DNA of 64,000 nucleotides from Kaistia sp. 32K (GCF_016629525.1 NZ_AP024269.1:2480001-2544000), one strand, 5' to 3'; shown: positions 8,664-17,814, counted from the stretch's first letter. Made by a program: numbers and translations. The notes: a model not told the origin generated them from the sequence alone.

Positions 8664-9710
8664 TCAGTTGAGGCTGGCCTTGACCTTCTCGGCCACGGCG
8701 GCCGGGACCCAGCTGGTCCAGCGGTCTTCCTTGGTCTTCAGGAAGTTCAGCGCGGTGGCGGCCGCATCGGCCTTGTTCTCGTCGCCATAGACGAGGATCT
8801 CGCTGATCTCGGCGTTGGTGAGGCCGACCTTCGAGAGATAGGCGGCGACGTTTGGCGCGTCTTCCTTGACCCAGCTCGCGGCGCCGACGACGGCCGGCGA
8901 CGACGGATAGGCCGTGATACCCGGCTTGTCGGCGCAGTCGCGGCTGGTGTTGCAGGCGTAGACCTCGGGCTTGGTCTCCCCCAGATCGAGCTGCACGGCG
9001 TCGAACTTGCCGAGGACGGCGGTCGGGCCCCAGTAGTAGAACAGGATCGGCTCCTCGCGGGTGAACGCACGAGCGATCGAGGCGTCGAGCGCGCCGCCGG
9101 AGCCGGGCGAGAACAGATTCCAGCCCTTGTTCTTCATGTCGAGCGCCTCGAACAGGGCGCCGGTCGAGATCTCGCAGGCCCAGCCGGGCGGGCACGAATA
9201 GAGGCGGCCCTTGCTCGGGTCCTCAGGATCTTTGAACAGCTCCGGATGCGCGACGACGTCGGTGACGGCGACGAGATCGGGATGCGCCTTCTGCACGTAG
9301 CGGGGAATGAACCATCCCTCGATCGTGCCGTCGGTGATGGCGTCGGCCAGCTCGACGACGGTGCCGTCGGCTTTGCCCTTGGCCCAGGGCTCCAGGATCG
9401 TGCTGGTCCAGAGTTCGGGGGCGATCGCCGGGCTGCCGCGCGTCAGCATCGAGGACGATGTCGGCACGGTGTCGCCGGTGACGATCTCGACCTTGCAGCC
9501 GAAACCCTTCTCCAGAATGATCGCGTGAATATGCGCCAAGGCGGCCGCAGACGGCCAGGTCATCTCGGCAATGTCGATGGTGCGGTTGGTGCCGCATGTG
9601 GCGGCGTCGGCGGTGGGCGTATCGGCGTCCTGGGCAAGCGCGGAATGGCTCGTCGCGGAAAAAAGCGCAACGGCGATCGCGGCGGCAATGCCACCGGATT
9701 TGAATATCAT
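8664..9710 (-). CDS. proX: Glycine betaine/proline ABC transporter substrate-binding protein
   Basis: This 348-residue protein starts with a Sec signal peptide (MIFKSGGIAAAIAVALFSAT, cut near SALAQDA) and then has the OpuAC/ProX domain. Recognisable pieces are IDIAEMTWPSAAALAHIHAIILE, Trp-rich ligand-pocket segments such as APELWTSTILEPWAKG and the C-terminal half with FYYWGP. Cys pairs in CPPGWAC and YACNTSRDC suggest disulfides in the periplasm. It delivers betaine-like osmolytes to the ProWV complex. The start has GAGGTGATATCCA before the ATG. A candidate promoter lies upstream. Confidence 0.92.
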   Translation of the reverse strand: MIFKSGGIAAAIAVALFSATSHSALAQDADTPTADAATCGTNRTIDIAEMTWPSAAALAHIHAIILEKGFGCKVEIVTGDTVPTSSSMLTRGSPAIAPELWTSTILEPWAKGKADGTVVELADAITDGTIEGWFIPRYVQKAHPDLVAVTDVVAHPELFKDPEDPSKGRLYSCPPGWACEISTGALFEALDMKNKGWNLFSPGSGGALDASIARAFTREEPILFYYWGPTAVLGKFDAVQLDLGETKPEVYACNTSRDCADKPGITAYPSSPAVVGAASWVKEDAPNVAAYLSKVGLTNAEISEILVYGDENKADAAATALNFLKTKEDRWTSWVPAAVAEKVKASLN

Positions 9711-9742
9711 TGGATATCACCTCATATCGGTTGATGAACATA

Positions 9743-9771
9743 ACCGTATGCATTCAATCCAATTGTGTCAA
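9743..9771 (-). promoter_or_regulatory. Candidate promoter of proXWV
   Basis: On the minus strand, TTGACA (9766-9771) is followed after 17 bases by TACGGT (9743-9748), in an AT-rich stretch about 35 bases before the proX start codon. The -35 is perfect and the -10 is weak. Confidence 0.4.
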
Positions 9772-10119
9772 ACCAGGCAATTTCTTGCCACGAATCGACA
9801 ATCCTCCCAATCAATTCTTAGATCAGAATTGGATGAATGCCTTTCCTCTTGTCAAAACAAGAAACGAGGATTGCGAGCCAACAGGAACCGGCTCGATCGG
9901 ATACAGGCTCGAAGAAAAAATAAATTTCACCCTGCCGAACGAGACCTGACGCATCCTGGCAAATTCCCCCAATCCTGCCGATTGAGCGCCGAAGCGGACT
10001 AGAGATCCTTCCGCTACGGAATGACCCGGATAAAAACTTGCGCGCCGGCAGGCGCGCCGCCGGCATCGGATCTTGGCCTCCGTGTCTGGCCCGCATTTCA
10101 AGAATGGAACCGCGCCTTG

Positions 10120-10260
10120 AACCCTCCCCTTGAGGGAGGGCCAAGACCGCCTCCAGGCGGTCTTGGGGAGGGGTTCTTTATCAGTTTTGCCGCAAGCTCC
10201 GCGAATTACCCCCTCCCGAAAACGCGAAGGGCGTTTTCGACCTCCCCGCAAGGGGGAGGT
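10120..10260. repeat. Cluster of short palindromes downstream of the RND permease
   Basis: CCAAGACCGCC (10141-10151) and GGCGGTCTTGG (10156-10166) form a perfect 11-pair hairpin nested inside AACCCTCCCC and GGGGAGGGGTT. A second one, CGAAAACGC-GAAGG-GCGTTTTCG, and then ACCTCCCC-GCAA-GGGGGAGGT follow. They look like REP-type elements and may also end transcription of the pump operon. Confidence 0.6.
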
Positions 10261-13200
10261 TCAAGAAAGAAAACTGGCTTCGACGGGCTTGGCGGCGGAG
10301 TCGTCGGGCTTACCGATCGCGTCCGGCTCGGCCGGCGCCTTGTGGTGCTCGGCCGCGATCAGCAGGTAGACGGCCGGCACGACGAACAGCGTGAACAGGG
10401 TGCCGATCGTCAGGCCGCTGGCGATGACCAGCCCCATGTTGAAGCGCGACACGGCCCCTGCCCCGGTCGCGGTGATCAGCGGAATGACGCCGAGCACCAT
10501 CGCCGCCGTTGTCATCAGGATCGGCCGCAGGCGGATGCCGCAGGCGGCCTCGATCGCCTCGCGCTTCGACTTGCCGGCCTGCTGCTCGGCATTGGCGAAT
10601 TCGACGATCAGGATGCCGTGCTTGCTGATCAGCCCCATCAGCGTCACCAGCCCGACCTCGGTGTAGATGTTGAGGCTGGCGCCGCCGATGCCGACGCTGA
10701 TGAACAAGAGCGCCCCGGCGATCGACATCGGCACCGACACCAGGATGATGACGGGATCGCGGAAGCTCTCGAACAGCGCCGCCAGCGCCAGGTAGATGAT
10801 GATCAGCGCGAAGCCGAAGGTGACGAGGAAGCCCGAGGATTCCTGGATATATTGCCGCGACAGGCCGCCATAATCGACCGAATAGCCCTGCGGCAGGGTC
10901 CGCGCGGCGAGGTCCTGCAGGAATTTCAGAGCGTCCGCCTGCGCCACGCCGGGCGTGGCGACGCCCTGGATCGTCGCGCTGTTCTGCTGCTGGAAGTGGT
11001 TGATCGATTCCGGGATGACCTTGGTCGTGATCGAGGCGACCGTCGATAGCGGGATCGGCACGCCGTTCACCACGCCGACATAGTAGTTCATCAGCTGCTG
11101 TGGATTGAGCCGGCTCGTCTGCTGGACCTGCGGGATCACCTTGTAGGAGCGATTGTCGAGGCTGAAATAGTTGACGTAGCCGCCGCCCAGCATCCCGCCC
11201 AGCGCCGCGCCGACATCGCTCATGTTGAGGCCGAGCTGGGCTGTCTTGTTGCGGTCGATCTGGACCACGGATTGCGGGCTGTCGATCTTCAGATCCGTGT
11301 CGAGGAAGATGAAGAGCCCGCTCTTCAGCGCCGCCTGCAAGAAGCCCTGCGCCACGTCGTTCAGCCGCTCGAAGCTGTCGGTCGTGCTCAGCACGAACTG
11401 GATGGGCAGGCCCTGGCTGCCCGGCAGCGGCGGCAGCTGGAAGGCGGCGGCGCGGACGCCGGCGATGTTGCTCAGCTGCTGCTGGATCGCCGGCTGGAGC
11501 TCGTTGGTGGTGCGGACGCGCTGGTCCCAGGGCGTGAACACCATGCCGGCGATCGAGGTGCTCGGCGCATCGATCTGGAAGACATGCGCGGTCTCGGGAT
11601 AGCCGGCCATGATGCCGTGGACTTGCGCCGAATAGAGCAGTTTCTGCTGCAGCGTCGCGTTGGGTGCCGGCGTCGCCGAGGAGATGATGACGCCCTGGTC
11701 CTCCTGCGGCGCCAGCTCGCTCTTGGCGGTCGAATAGAGGAAATAGATGCTGCCGAGGATGATCAGCGCGAAGGTCACGGTGACCGGCAGGTAGCGGAAG
11801 CTGCCGTGCAGCCAGCGCTCGTAGCGATCGCGGATGCGGTTGAACACGCGGTCGATCAGGCCGGCGAAGCGGTCCTGCCAGCCGCGCCCCTCGGGATCGC
11901 GCGCCCGCAGGATGCGCGAGCACATCATCGGCGACAGGGTCAGCGCGACGATCGCCGACATCGTCACCGCGCCGACCAGCGTGAAGGCGAATTCGGTGAA
12001 CAGCGCGCCGGTCAGCCCGCCCTGGAAGCCGATCGGCACATAGACGGCGACGAGCACCACCGTCATGGCGATGATCGGGCCGCCGAGCTCCCGCGCCGCC
12101 GTGATCGCGGCGGGGATCGGCGGCACGCCCTCGTCCAGATGCCGGTTGACGTTCTCGACCACGATGATCGCGTCGTCGACCACGAGGCCGATGGCGAGCA
12201 CCAGCGCCAGCAGCGTCAGGAGATTGATCGAGAAACCGAGCGCCAGCATGACCGCGAAGGCGCCGATCAGCGACAGTGGGATGGCGATGGTCGGGATCAG
12301 GACCGAGCGCAGCGAGCCGAGGAAGGCGAAGATCACCAGCGTGACGATCACCAGCGCCTCCAAAAGCGTCAGGATCACCTCGCGGATCGAGCTGTTCACG
12401 AAATCGGTCGAGTCGTAGACGATGGCGCCGCGCAAGCCTGCCGGAAGCTGGTCGTGGATCTCGGGAAACACGGCACGGACGCCGGCGATGACGTTGAGCA
12501 GGTTGGCACCGGGCGCCACCTGGATGCCGATATAGACCGCCTGCTTGCCGTCGAAGGCGACCTGCGATTCATAGTCGTCGGCGCCGAGCGAGACATTGGC
12601 GACGTCCTTCAGCCGGACGATCGCGCCATTCGCCGATTTGACCACCAGATTGCCGAATTCGGTGACGCTGTGCAGGCTGGTCGAGGCGGTCAGATTGACC
12701 TCGACCATCTGGCCCTTGGTCGTGCCGAGCCCGGCGATGTAGTCGTTCCGCTGCAGCGCCGCGGCGATGTCGGTCGCCGTCAGATTGTAGGCGGCGAGCT
12801 TGGCGGGATCGAGCCAGGCGCGCAGCGCGAAGTTCTGGCCGCCGAGGATTTCCGCCGTCTGCACGCCGGGCACCGCCTGCAGCTTCGGCTGCACGACGCG
12901 GGTCAGATAGTCGGTGATCTTGTTGCGCGGCAGCCCGTCGCTGTCGAAGCCCATATACATGGCGTCGATCGTCTGCCCGACCTTGACGGACAGCACCGGC
13001 TGCTGGGTGCCCGAGGGCAGCTGGTTGATGACCGAGGCGACCTTGGTGTTGATCTCGGTCAGCGCCTTGTCGGCATCGTAGTTCAGCCGGAGATAGATGG
13101 TGATGATGTTGACGCCGGTCTGGCTGGTCGAGCTCATGTAGTCGATGCCGTTGGCCTGGGCGATGGCGTTCTCCAGCGGCGTGGCGATGAAGCCGGCGAT

Positions 13201-13374
13201 GACGTCGGGATCGGCGCCGTAATAGGTGGTCGTCACGGTGACGACGGTGTTTTCGGTGCGCGGATATTGCAGCACCGGCAGCGAGCCGATGGCGCGGAGC
13301 CCCAGCACCAGGATCATCAGGCTGACGACAATCGCCAGCACCGGACGGCGGATGAAGAGATCGGTGAAGTTCAT
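10261..13374 (-). CDS. Efflux RND transporter permease subunit (HAE1/AcrB family)
   Basis: This 1037-residue protein has the usual length and layout of an AcrB/MexB-type drug pump: one N-terminal span (FIRRPVLAIVVSLMILVLG), a large periplasmic loop, a block of spans, a second loop and a final block. The proton-relay Asp pair in span 4 is visible in LVLAIGLVVDDAIIVVENV near residue 400. It exports small toxic compounds by proton antiport through a tripartite complex. The adaptor gene lies 38 bases upstream on the same strand. No outer-membrane channel gene is next to it, so a shared TolC-like protein must serve. Substrates cannot be predicted. Confidence 0.92.
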   Translation of the reverse strand: MNFTDLFIRRPVLAIVVSLMILVLGLRAIGSLPVLQYPRTENTVVTVTTTYYGADPDVIAGFIATPLENAIAQANGIDYMSSTSQTGVNIITIYLRLNYDADKALTEINTKVASVINQLPSGTQQPVLSVKVGQTIDAMYMGFDSDGLPRNKITDYLTRVVQPKLQAVPGVQTAEILGGQNFALRAWLDPAKLAAYNLTATDIAAALQRNDYIAGLGTTKGQMVEVNLTASTSLHSVTEFGNLVVKSANGAIVRLKDVANVSLGADDYESQVAFDGKQAVYIGIQVAPGANLLNVIAGVRAVFPEIHDQLPAGLRGAIVYDSTDFVNSSIREVILTLLEALVIVTLVIFAFLGSLRSVLIPTIAIPLSLIGAFAVMLALGFSINLLTLLALVLAIGLVVDDAIIVVENVNRHLDEGVPPIPAAITAARELGGPIIAMTVVLVAVYVPIGFQGGLTGALFTEFAFTLVGAVTMSAIVALTLSPMMCSRILRARDPEGRGWQDRFAGLIDRVFNRIRDRYERWLHGSFRYLPVTVTFALIILGSIYFLYSTAKSELAPQEDQGVIISSATPAPNATLQQKLLYSAQVHGIMAGYPETAHVFQIDAPSTSIAGMVFTPWDQRVRTTNELQPAIQQQLSNIAGVRAAAFQLPPLPGSQGLPIQFVLSTTDSFERLNDVAQGFLQAALKSGLFIFLDTDLKIDSPQSVVQIDRNKTAQLGLNMSDVGAALGGMLGGGYVNYFSLDNRSYKVIPQVQQTSRLNPQQLMNYYVGVVNGVPIPLSTVASITTKVIPESINHFQQQNSATIQGVATPGVAQADALKFLQDLAARTLPQGYSVDYGGLSRQYIQESSGFLVTFGFALIIIYLALAALFESFRDPVIILVSVPMSIAGALLFISVGIGGASLNIYTEVGLVTLMGLISKHGILIVEFANAEQQAGKSKREAIEAACGIRLRPILMTTAAMVLGVIPLITATGAGAVSRFNMGLVIASGLTIGTLFTLFVVPAVYLLIAAEHHKAPAEPDAIGKPDDSAAKPVEASFLS

Positions 13375-13412
13375 GGCTCACCTTGCCGGGGCGGCCCCGC
13401 CGCCCCGCCTGA

Positions 13413-14543
13413 TCATTTGTCGACGGGTTTCGGATTGGCGTCGTTGGCCGGCTGCACCGTGTTGTCGATCCGCACCGGCGTGCCGTTGCGCAGCTTGAGC
13501 TGGCCGGCGGTGACGACGGTTTCGCCCTCCTTGATGCCGTCCAGAATGGCGACCTGATCGCCGCGCGTCGGGCCGGTCGTGACGAAGGCCTGCCGGGCGA
13601 CCATCTGCGGCTGGCCCTTGTCGTCCTTGCCCTTGTCGTCGACCAGATAGGCGATGTCGCCGTAGGAATTGTAGGCAATCGCCGTCTGCGGCAGCGTCAC
13701 GTGGCGCTGCGGCGCCGCCGTCTCGATGTCGACGGTGGCGAACATGCCGGGCAGCAGCAGGAAATCCTTGTTCGCGACCGAGGCGCGGATCAGCACCGTG
13801 CGCGTCGCGGTATCGACCTGCGCGTTGATCGACGAGACTTCGCCGTCGAAGATCCGATCGGGAAAAGTATCGACCTTGGCGGTGACGGGCTGCCCCTTGC
13901 GGATCGACGCCAGCGCCTGCTGCGGCACGTAGAAATCGACATAGATCGGATCGAGCTGCTGCAGCGTGACGATCGGCGTTCCGGCGGGGAGATACTGGCC
14001 GAGATCGACCTGGCGGACGCCGAGCCGGCCGGCGAACGGCGCCTTGACCGACTTGTAGTCGACCAGCGCCTGCTGCTGATCCGCGAGCGACTGCGCGCTC
14101 AGCATATTGGCCTTGTCGGTATCGACCTGCTGCTGCGGAATGGCCTGGGTCTTGAGCAGGCGGTTGTCGCGCTCATAGACGGTGCGCTGCAGATCAGCGG
14201 TCGCCTTCAGCGCGTTCAGATGCGCGATGTCTTCGGAGGCCTCGAGCTGCAGCAGCGGATCGCCCGCCTTGACGTCGGCGCCGGATTCGAAATGCAGCGC
14301 CGCGACGATGCCGGGCACCTCGGCGCTGAGATTGGCGCCGTTGACCGCCCGCACGCTGCCGACCGCCTCGAGCGTGGAGCGCCAGTCCTGCGCGGCGGCG
14401 ACCGTCGTCGAGACCGTCTGCGGCGGGTTGGCGAGCGACGCCATCACCTTCTCGATCATCGACGCCTTGAACAGCTGGAAGCCGAAGACGCCGCCGAGGA
14501 CGATGCCGGTCAGGACCAGCATGATCACCATGCGCTTGATCAT
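13413..14543 (-). CDS. Efflux RND transporter periplasmic adaptor subunit
   Basis: This membrane-fusion protein has an N-terminal anchor (MIKRMVIMLVLTGIVLGGVF), then the two half-motifs of a lipoyl domain (ANLSAEVPGIVAALHFESGADVK before, APFAGRLGVRQVDLGQYL after) flanking a helical hairpin, then a beta-barrel domain. It links the RND pump to an outer-membrane channel in the periplasm. The frame is open to 14609, but the ATG at 14543 has GAAGGTGGCGAG before it and starts right at the membrane anchor, giving 376 residues, so I chose it. Confidence 0.9.
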   Translation of the reverse strand: MIKRMVIMLVLTGIVLGGVFGFQLFKASMIEKVMASLANPPQTVSTTVAAAQDWRSTLEAVGSVRAVNGANLSAEVPGIVAALHFESGADVKAGDPLLQLEASEDIAHLNALKATADLQRTVYERDNRLLKTQAIPQQQVDTDKANMLSAQSLADQQQALVDYKSVKAPFAGRLGVRQVDLGQYLPAGTPIVTLQQLDPIYVDFYVPQQALASIRKGQPVTAKVDTFPDRIFDGEVSSINAQVDTATRTVLIRASVANKDFLLLPGMFATVDIETAAPQRHVTLPQTAIAYNSYGDIAYLVDDKGKDDKGQPQMVARQAFVTTGPTRGDQVAILDGIKEGETVVTAGQLKLRNGTPVRIDNTVQPANDANPKPVDK

Positions 14544-14858
14544 CTCGCCACCTTCGCAACGGTCGGCCCGACAAGCGCTTTTCGGCGATCGCCGGCGACA
14601 GCTGCACATATAAGGCGGCGGCGGCGTGGGTCGAGTTCAGGGGCGCGCCCCGCGCCGTTCCCTGATGTCGCAGGGGCGAGCGGCGCGCCCACGTTGCGAG
14701 GGGCGAAGCAAGGCCCTCACCCTACCCTCTCCCGCGAGCGGGCGAGGGTCTGGCCGGCGCCCCTCATCGAGGCTCGATACGCGAGGACCCGCGCAGGCGA
14801 TCCCCCTCTCCCGCGAGCGGGAGAGGGTTGGGGTGAGGGTCTTCCATCGGCCCGACGC
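14544..14858. other. Gap between the adaptor gene and the MBL-fold gene, mostly repeat
   Basis: No coding sequence is seen. The right-hand part (about 14713-14840) is a repeat element and the left-hand part should hold the pump operon promoter, which I could not place with confidence. Confidence 0.5.
14713..14840. repeat. REP-like palindromic element
   Basis: CCCTCACCCTACCCTCTCCCGC near the left end and GCGGGAGAGGGTTGGGGTGAGGG at the right end are inverted, imperfect copies, and each also contains a CTCCCGCGAGCGGG-type mini hairpin. A related half element occurs at 40327-40369 near dnaE. Confidence 0.6.
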
Positions 14859-16013
14859 TTACGCGCAGGCGGCCGGGGCGATGCGTTCCTTCGGATCGCC
14901 GTTCCGCGTCGCGTGGATGGGCGCCTTGGACGCATCGCTCCAGCGCGTATCCGGCCACCAGCGCTCGGTCGGGGCGAAGGGCGCGGCGACCGTCTGCCCC
15001 GGCGGCGGCAGGATGACCTTGACCGACTGGCATTGGGCAGCCCGCAGCAGCCGCTCCGCCGGCTCCGTCCAGCTGTGATGCGCCAGCTTGAACAGGCCCC
15101 AATGCACCGGCAGCATGACCTTGCCGCGCACGGCGAGATGGGCGTCGACCGCCAGCTCAGGGCCGAGATGCCAGTCCGGCCAGGTCTCGTCATACTGGCC
15201 GGCGTCGATCAGCGTCAGGTCGAACGGACCCAGCCTCTCGCCGATCTCGGCGAACTGGCTCTGCCAGCCGGTATCGCCCGAATACCAGACGCGATGCTTC
15301 GCGCCGGCGATGGCAAAACCGGCCCAGAGCGTGTTCGAGGCGAAGGGCGAGACACGGCCCGAACCATGCCGCGCGGGCGTCGCCGTCACCGTGATGCCGT
15401 CGATTTTGGCCGGCTCCCACCAGTCGATCTCGACGATCCGCTCCGGCGAAATGCCCCAGCGGCGCAAATGCGCGCCGACACCCAAGGGAACGACGAACCG
15501 CGCCGTCATGTTCTTCATGGCGAGGATCGCCGGATAGTCGAGATGGTCGTAGTGATCGTGCGAGATCAGCACGAGGTCGACCTGGCGCAGGAGATCGGCC
15601 GACGGCCCGACGTCGAAGAAGCGCTTCGGCCCGATGAAGGGGACCGGCGACACGCGCTCGCCGAGGATCGGATCGATCAGGATCTTCTTGCCGTCGAGGG
15701 CGAGCAGCATCGAGGAATGGCCGAACCAGGTGATCGCGAATGGCGCGTCCTCGACCGGCACGATCGGCGGCGCCTGGAACGCCCGCGCCGGCGCCGCGTC
15801 GGACGTATAGCGGAATTCCCGCACCAGGCCGCGCATCGTATCGGTCCAGACCGCCTCGGGATGCCAGAACTTGCCCTTGCTGTACTGCTCCGACGTCTCG
15901 TACGGACCCGGCTTGCCGCCGAACACGGCATAGGCGCGGGTGAACCCCGCCCCCAGCAACGTCATCAGGACGACAGCCGCAACGAGTGCATAGATCACGC
16001 GCCACCTCCGCAT
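14859..16013 (-). CDS. MBL-fold metallo-hydrolase, NAPE-PLD/UlaG-like
   Basis: A 384-residue protein with an N-terminal membrane segment (VIYALVAAVVLMTLLGAGF) and then a metallo-beta-lactamase fold. The metal-binding motif is SHDHYDHLD, with a further ligand Asp in YSGDTGW, and ITWFGHSSMLLALDGKKILIDPIL is typical of the NAPE-PLD/UlaG branch. It is probably a membrane-anchored phosphodiesterase or related hydrolase facing the periplasm; the substrate is unknown. I use the ATG at 16013 rather than the open frame to 16058, which would overlap the tetR gene. An 18-base tandem duplication lies at this junction. Confidence 0.8.
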   Translation of the reverse strand: MRRWRVIYALVAAVVLMTLLGAGFTRAYAVFGGKPGPYETSEQYSKGKFWHPEAVWTDTMRGLVREFRYTSDAAPARAFQAPPIVPVEDAPFAITWFGHSSMLLALDGKKILIDPILGERVSPVPFIGPKRFFDVGPSADLLRQVDLVLISHDHYDHLDYPAILAMKNMTARFVVPLGVGAHLRRWGISPERIVEIDWWEPAKIDGITVTATPARHGSGRVSPFASNTLWAGFAIAGAKHRVWYSGDTGWQSQFAEIGERLGPFDLTLIDAGQYDETWPDWHLGPELAVDAHLAVRGKVMLPVHWGLFKLAHHSWTEPAERLLRAAQCQSVKVILPPPGQTVAAPFAPTERWWPDTRWSDASKAPIHATRNGDPKERIAPAACA

Positions 16014-16046
16014 GCGTCGTTCACGAGGGTTGCGTCGTTCACGAGG
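16013..16046. repeat. 18-base tandem duplication at the tetR end / MBL start junction
   Basis: TGCGTCGTTCACGAGG occurs at 16013-16028 and again at 16031-16046. One copy contains the tetR stop codon on the minus strand and the other sits directly before the next start codon, so the duplication separates the two genes. Confidence 0.7.
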
Positions 16047-16584
16047 CGGCGACGGCATCGCAAAGCCGGACGATCATGTTGCAGAGGATCTCGCGATCGT
16101 CCGCCAGCTCCTTGAAGCCGCGGATCGCGGCGACCATCATCTGGCCCGTCAGATCCGGCTCCGCCCTGCCCGCGTCGGCGAGAACTTCCGAGACCATCCG
16201 CCCGAACACGATATGGCTGCGCCGCACCGGTTCGAAGCTGATGTCGAACATGTCCCTGGCGTCCGGGTTGGCCCGGACCAGATCGAACCCTTCCAGCGCC
16301 CAGGACAGGCAGACACGCCGGAGCTTTGACGCCAGGTCCGGCTCGCGCGGGATTTCCTCGGCGAGCTGCGCCAGCTTTCGCGAGACGATGAGATCGATGA
16401 CCGCGCCGAAGACGTCCCGCTTCTGCAGGAAGCTCGCATAGAGCGTCGGCCGCGAAATGCCGGCGGCGGCGGCGATGTCGCTCATGGTGGTGCGCGCCAG
16501 GCCGTAGCGGATGAACACCTCGCTCGCGGCCTGTGCAATCTGCTGACGCCGGTCGGCATCGGATCGGGTCTTGGTTTCGGTCAT
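16039..16584 (-). CDS. TetR/AcrR family transcriptional regulator
   Basis: This 181-residue repressor has the TetR helix-turn-helix at residues 14-60 (QIAQAASEVFIRYGLARTT, then MSDIAAAAGISRPTLYASFLQKRDVF) and a divergent ligand-binding helical domain behind it. It is divergent from an SDR gene starting at 16896 and sits directly before the MBL-fold gene. It probably controls these neighbours and itself. A perfect AT-rich palindrome lies 22 bases before its start codon. The ligand is unknown. Confidence 0.9.
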   Translation of the reverse strand: MTETKTRSDADRRQQIAQAASEVFIRYGLARTTMSDIAAAAGISRPTLYASFLQKRDVFGAVIDLIVSRKLAQLAEEIPREPDLASKLRRVCLSWALEGFDLVRANPDARDMFDISFEPVRRSHIVFGRMVSEVLADAGRAEPDLTGQMMVAAIRGFKELADDREILCNMIVRLCDAVAAS

Positions 16585-16605
16585 GAACTTTACATATCAA
16601 CAAAA

Positions 16606-16620
16606 ATTGTAAATTACAAT
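16606..16620. promoter_or_regulatory. Perfect palindrome, likely TetR operator
   Basis: ATTGTAAATTACAAT has 7-base arms that are exact inverted repeats around one central A. It lies 22 bases before the tetR start codon in a region otherwise rich in GC, as expected for autorepression. Confidence 0.55.
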
Positions 16621-16823
16621 AGGTAGCGGTCGGGGCTGCCGGATCGCCCATGGGTTGAGTCCCGAGCGCCGGTGGTACGGGCCGGCTGTCCGAGGGCCAG
16701 GCTCGCCGATCGCATCGGAAGTGGCAGCAAACCGTCGCGAATCGAGCCGAGAGACCGCCATCGCGACACGCAGGCGATCGACCATCCGCGCATCCCTCTC
16801 GTGCCCCCGGCCTGCCTCACAAT

Positions 16824-16850
16824 TTGACAAAAATACCAAAAACGTTAAAT
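16824..16850 (+). promoter_or_regulatory. Candidate promoter of the SDR gene
   Basis: TTGACA (16824-16829) and TTAAAT (16845-16850) are separated by 15 bases, slightly short of the optimum, in an AT-rich patch 45 bases before the chosen start codon. Confidence 0.4.
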
Positions 16851-16895
16851 CGTAAAGGCGATCCCCACCCCTACAACATCGCTTCGAGGCTCGTC

Positions 16896-17720
16896 ATGAC
16901 GACTTCCAAGGTTTGGTTCATCACCGGCGCGAGCCGCGGCTTCGGGCGCATCTGGGTCGAGGCGGCGCTGGCGCGTGGCGACAGCGTCGCGGCCGCCGTG
17001 CGCAAGACCGCCGCCCTCGACGATCTGGCGCGGCAATATCCCGACACGCTGCAGGTCCTGTCGCTCGACGTCACCGACCGCGACGGCGTCGCCCGCGCCG
17101 TCGCCGAGGCTGCCGCGCGCTTCGGACGCCTCGACGTCGTCCTCAACAATGCCGGCCATGGCTGCATGGGCGCGGTAGAGGAAGTCGCCGCGGAAGACGT
17201 CCGCGCCACCTTCGAGACCAACGTCTTCGGCTCGCTCTGGGTGATCCAGGCGGCGCTGCCGCTGCTGCGCGAGCAGGGCTTCGGCCACATCCTGCAGATG
17301 TCGAGCGTGGCGGGCGTCGTCGCCCTGCCGACGGCCGGCATCTATGAGGGCGCGAAATTCGCGGTCGAGGGCATCGTCGAGGCGCTCGCCGGCGAGGTCG
17401 AGCGGTTCGGCATCAAGGTGACCCTGATCGAGCCGGCCGGATACGCCACCAGCTTCCTCGAGGGCCCGACGATGAAGCAGGCGCCCGAGATCGCCGCCTA
17501 CAACGTCGTCCGCGAGGAACTCGCCGAGCGCCTCACCGCCGACCAGCTCGGCGATCCCCGCGCCACGGTGCCTGCGATCCTGAAGCTCGTCGATTCCGAC
17601 AAGCCGCCGCTCCGGCTGATCCTCGGCGACCTGCTGCCGCTGGTCAAAGACATCTACGCCGACCGCATCCGCACCTGGGAGTCCTGGGAAGACGTCTCCA
17701 AGGCGGCGCTGCGCCTCTGA
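16896..17720 (+). CDS. SDR family oxidoreductase
   Basis: This 274-residue classical short-chain dehydrogenase has the cofactor motif TGASRGFG (TGxxxGxG) at residues 11-18, NNAGHG, the active-site Ser in MSSVAGVV and the catalytic YEGAKF in place of the usual YxxxK spacing (Tyr, three residues, Lys). It probably uses NADP(H), given the Arg near the glycine motif. The substrate is unknown. The frame extends upstream to 16824, but the ATG at 16896 has CGAGG before it and begins right before the Rossmann strand. It is divergent from tetR and may be its target. Confidence 0.88.
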   Translation: MTTSKVWFITGASRGFGRIWVEAALARGDSVAAAVRKTAALDDLARQYPDTLQVLSLDVTDRDGVARAVAEAAARFGRLDVVLNNAGHGCMGAVEEVAAEDVRATFETNVFGSLWVIQAALPLLREQGFGHILQMSSVAGVVALPTAGIYEGAKFAVEGIVEALAGEVERFGIKVTLIEPAGYATSFLEGPTMKQAPEIAAYNVVREELAERLTADQLGDPRATVPAILKLVDSDKPPLRLILGDLLPLVKDIYADRIRTWESWEDVSKAALRL

Positions 17721-17730
17721 TCCGCTTCGT

Positions 17731-17761
17731 CGCGGCCCGGATCCCTCCCGTCCGGGCCGCG
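17731..17761 (+). terminator. Hairpin after the first SDR gene
   Basis: CGCGGCCCGGA and TCCGGGCCGCG form a perfect 11-pair stem with a 9-base loop, ten bases after the stop codon. There is no T run, so termination would be weak or Rho-assisted. Confidence 0.45.
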
Positions 17762-17814
17762 AGCCGCCGATCCCTACCAAACTTCCATACGTGCCAGAAT
17801 GTGAGTGCCAGACC

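Larger units (their letters stand above)
9711..10260. other. Gene-free stretch between the RND pump genes and proX
   Basis: The proX side is AT-rich and holds its promoter. The rest has no coding sequence I would defend; a 79-codon plus-strand frame from 9710 lies antisense to the promoter region and has no family features. The RND side (10120-10260) is made of short palindromes. Confidence 0.6.
16585..16895. other. Divergent promoter region between tetR and the SDR gene
   Basis: No gene is seen. Both ends are AT-rich and carry the likely tetR operator (16606-16620) and a candidate SDR promoter (16824-16850); the middle is ordinary GC-rich sequence without recognisable features. Confidence 0.6.

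Noticed and set aside
9710..9949. A 79-codon plus-strand ORF upstream of proX
   Set aside because: It covers the proX promoter in antisense, has no ribosome site or family features; AT-rich promoter DNA explains it.
11272..13557. A 761-codon plus-strand frame opposite the RND pump gene
   Set aside because: Antisense shadow; composition dominated by Arg, Asp and Gly with no recognisable domain.
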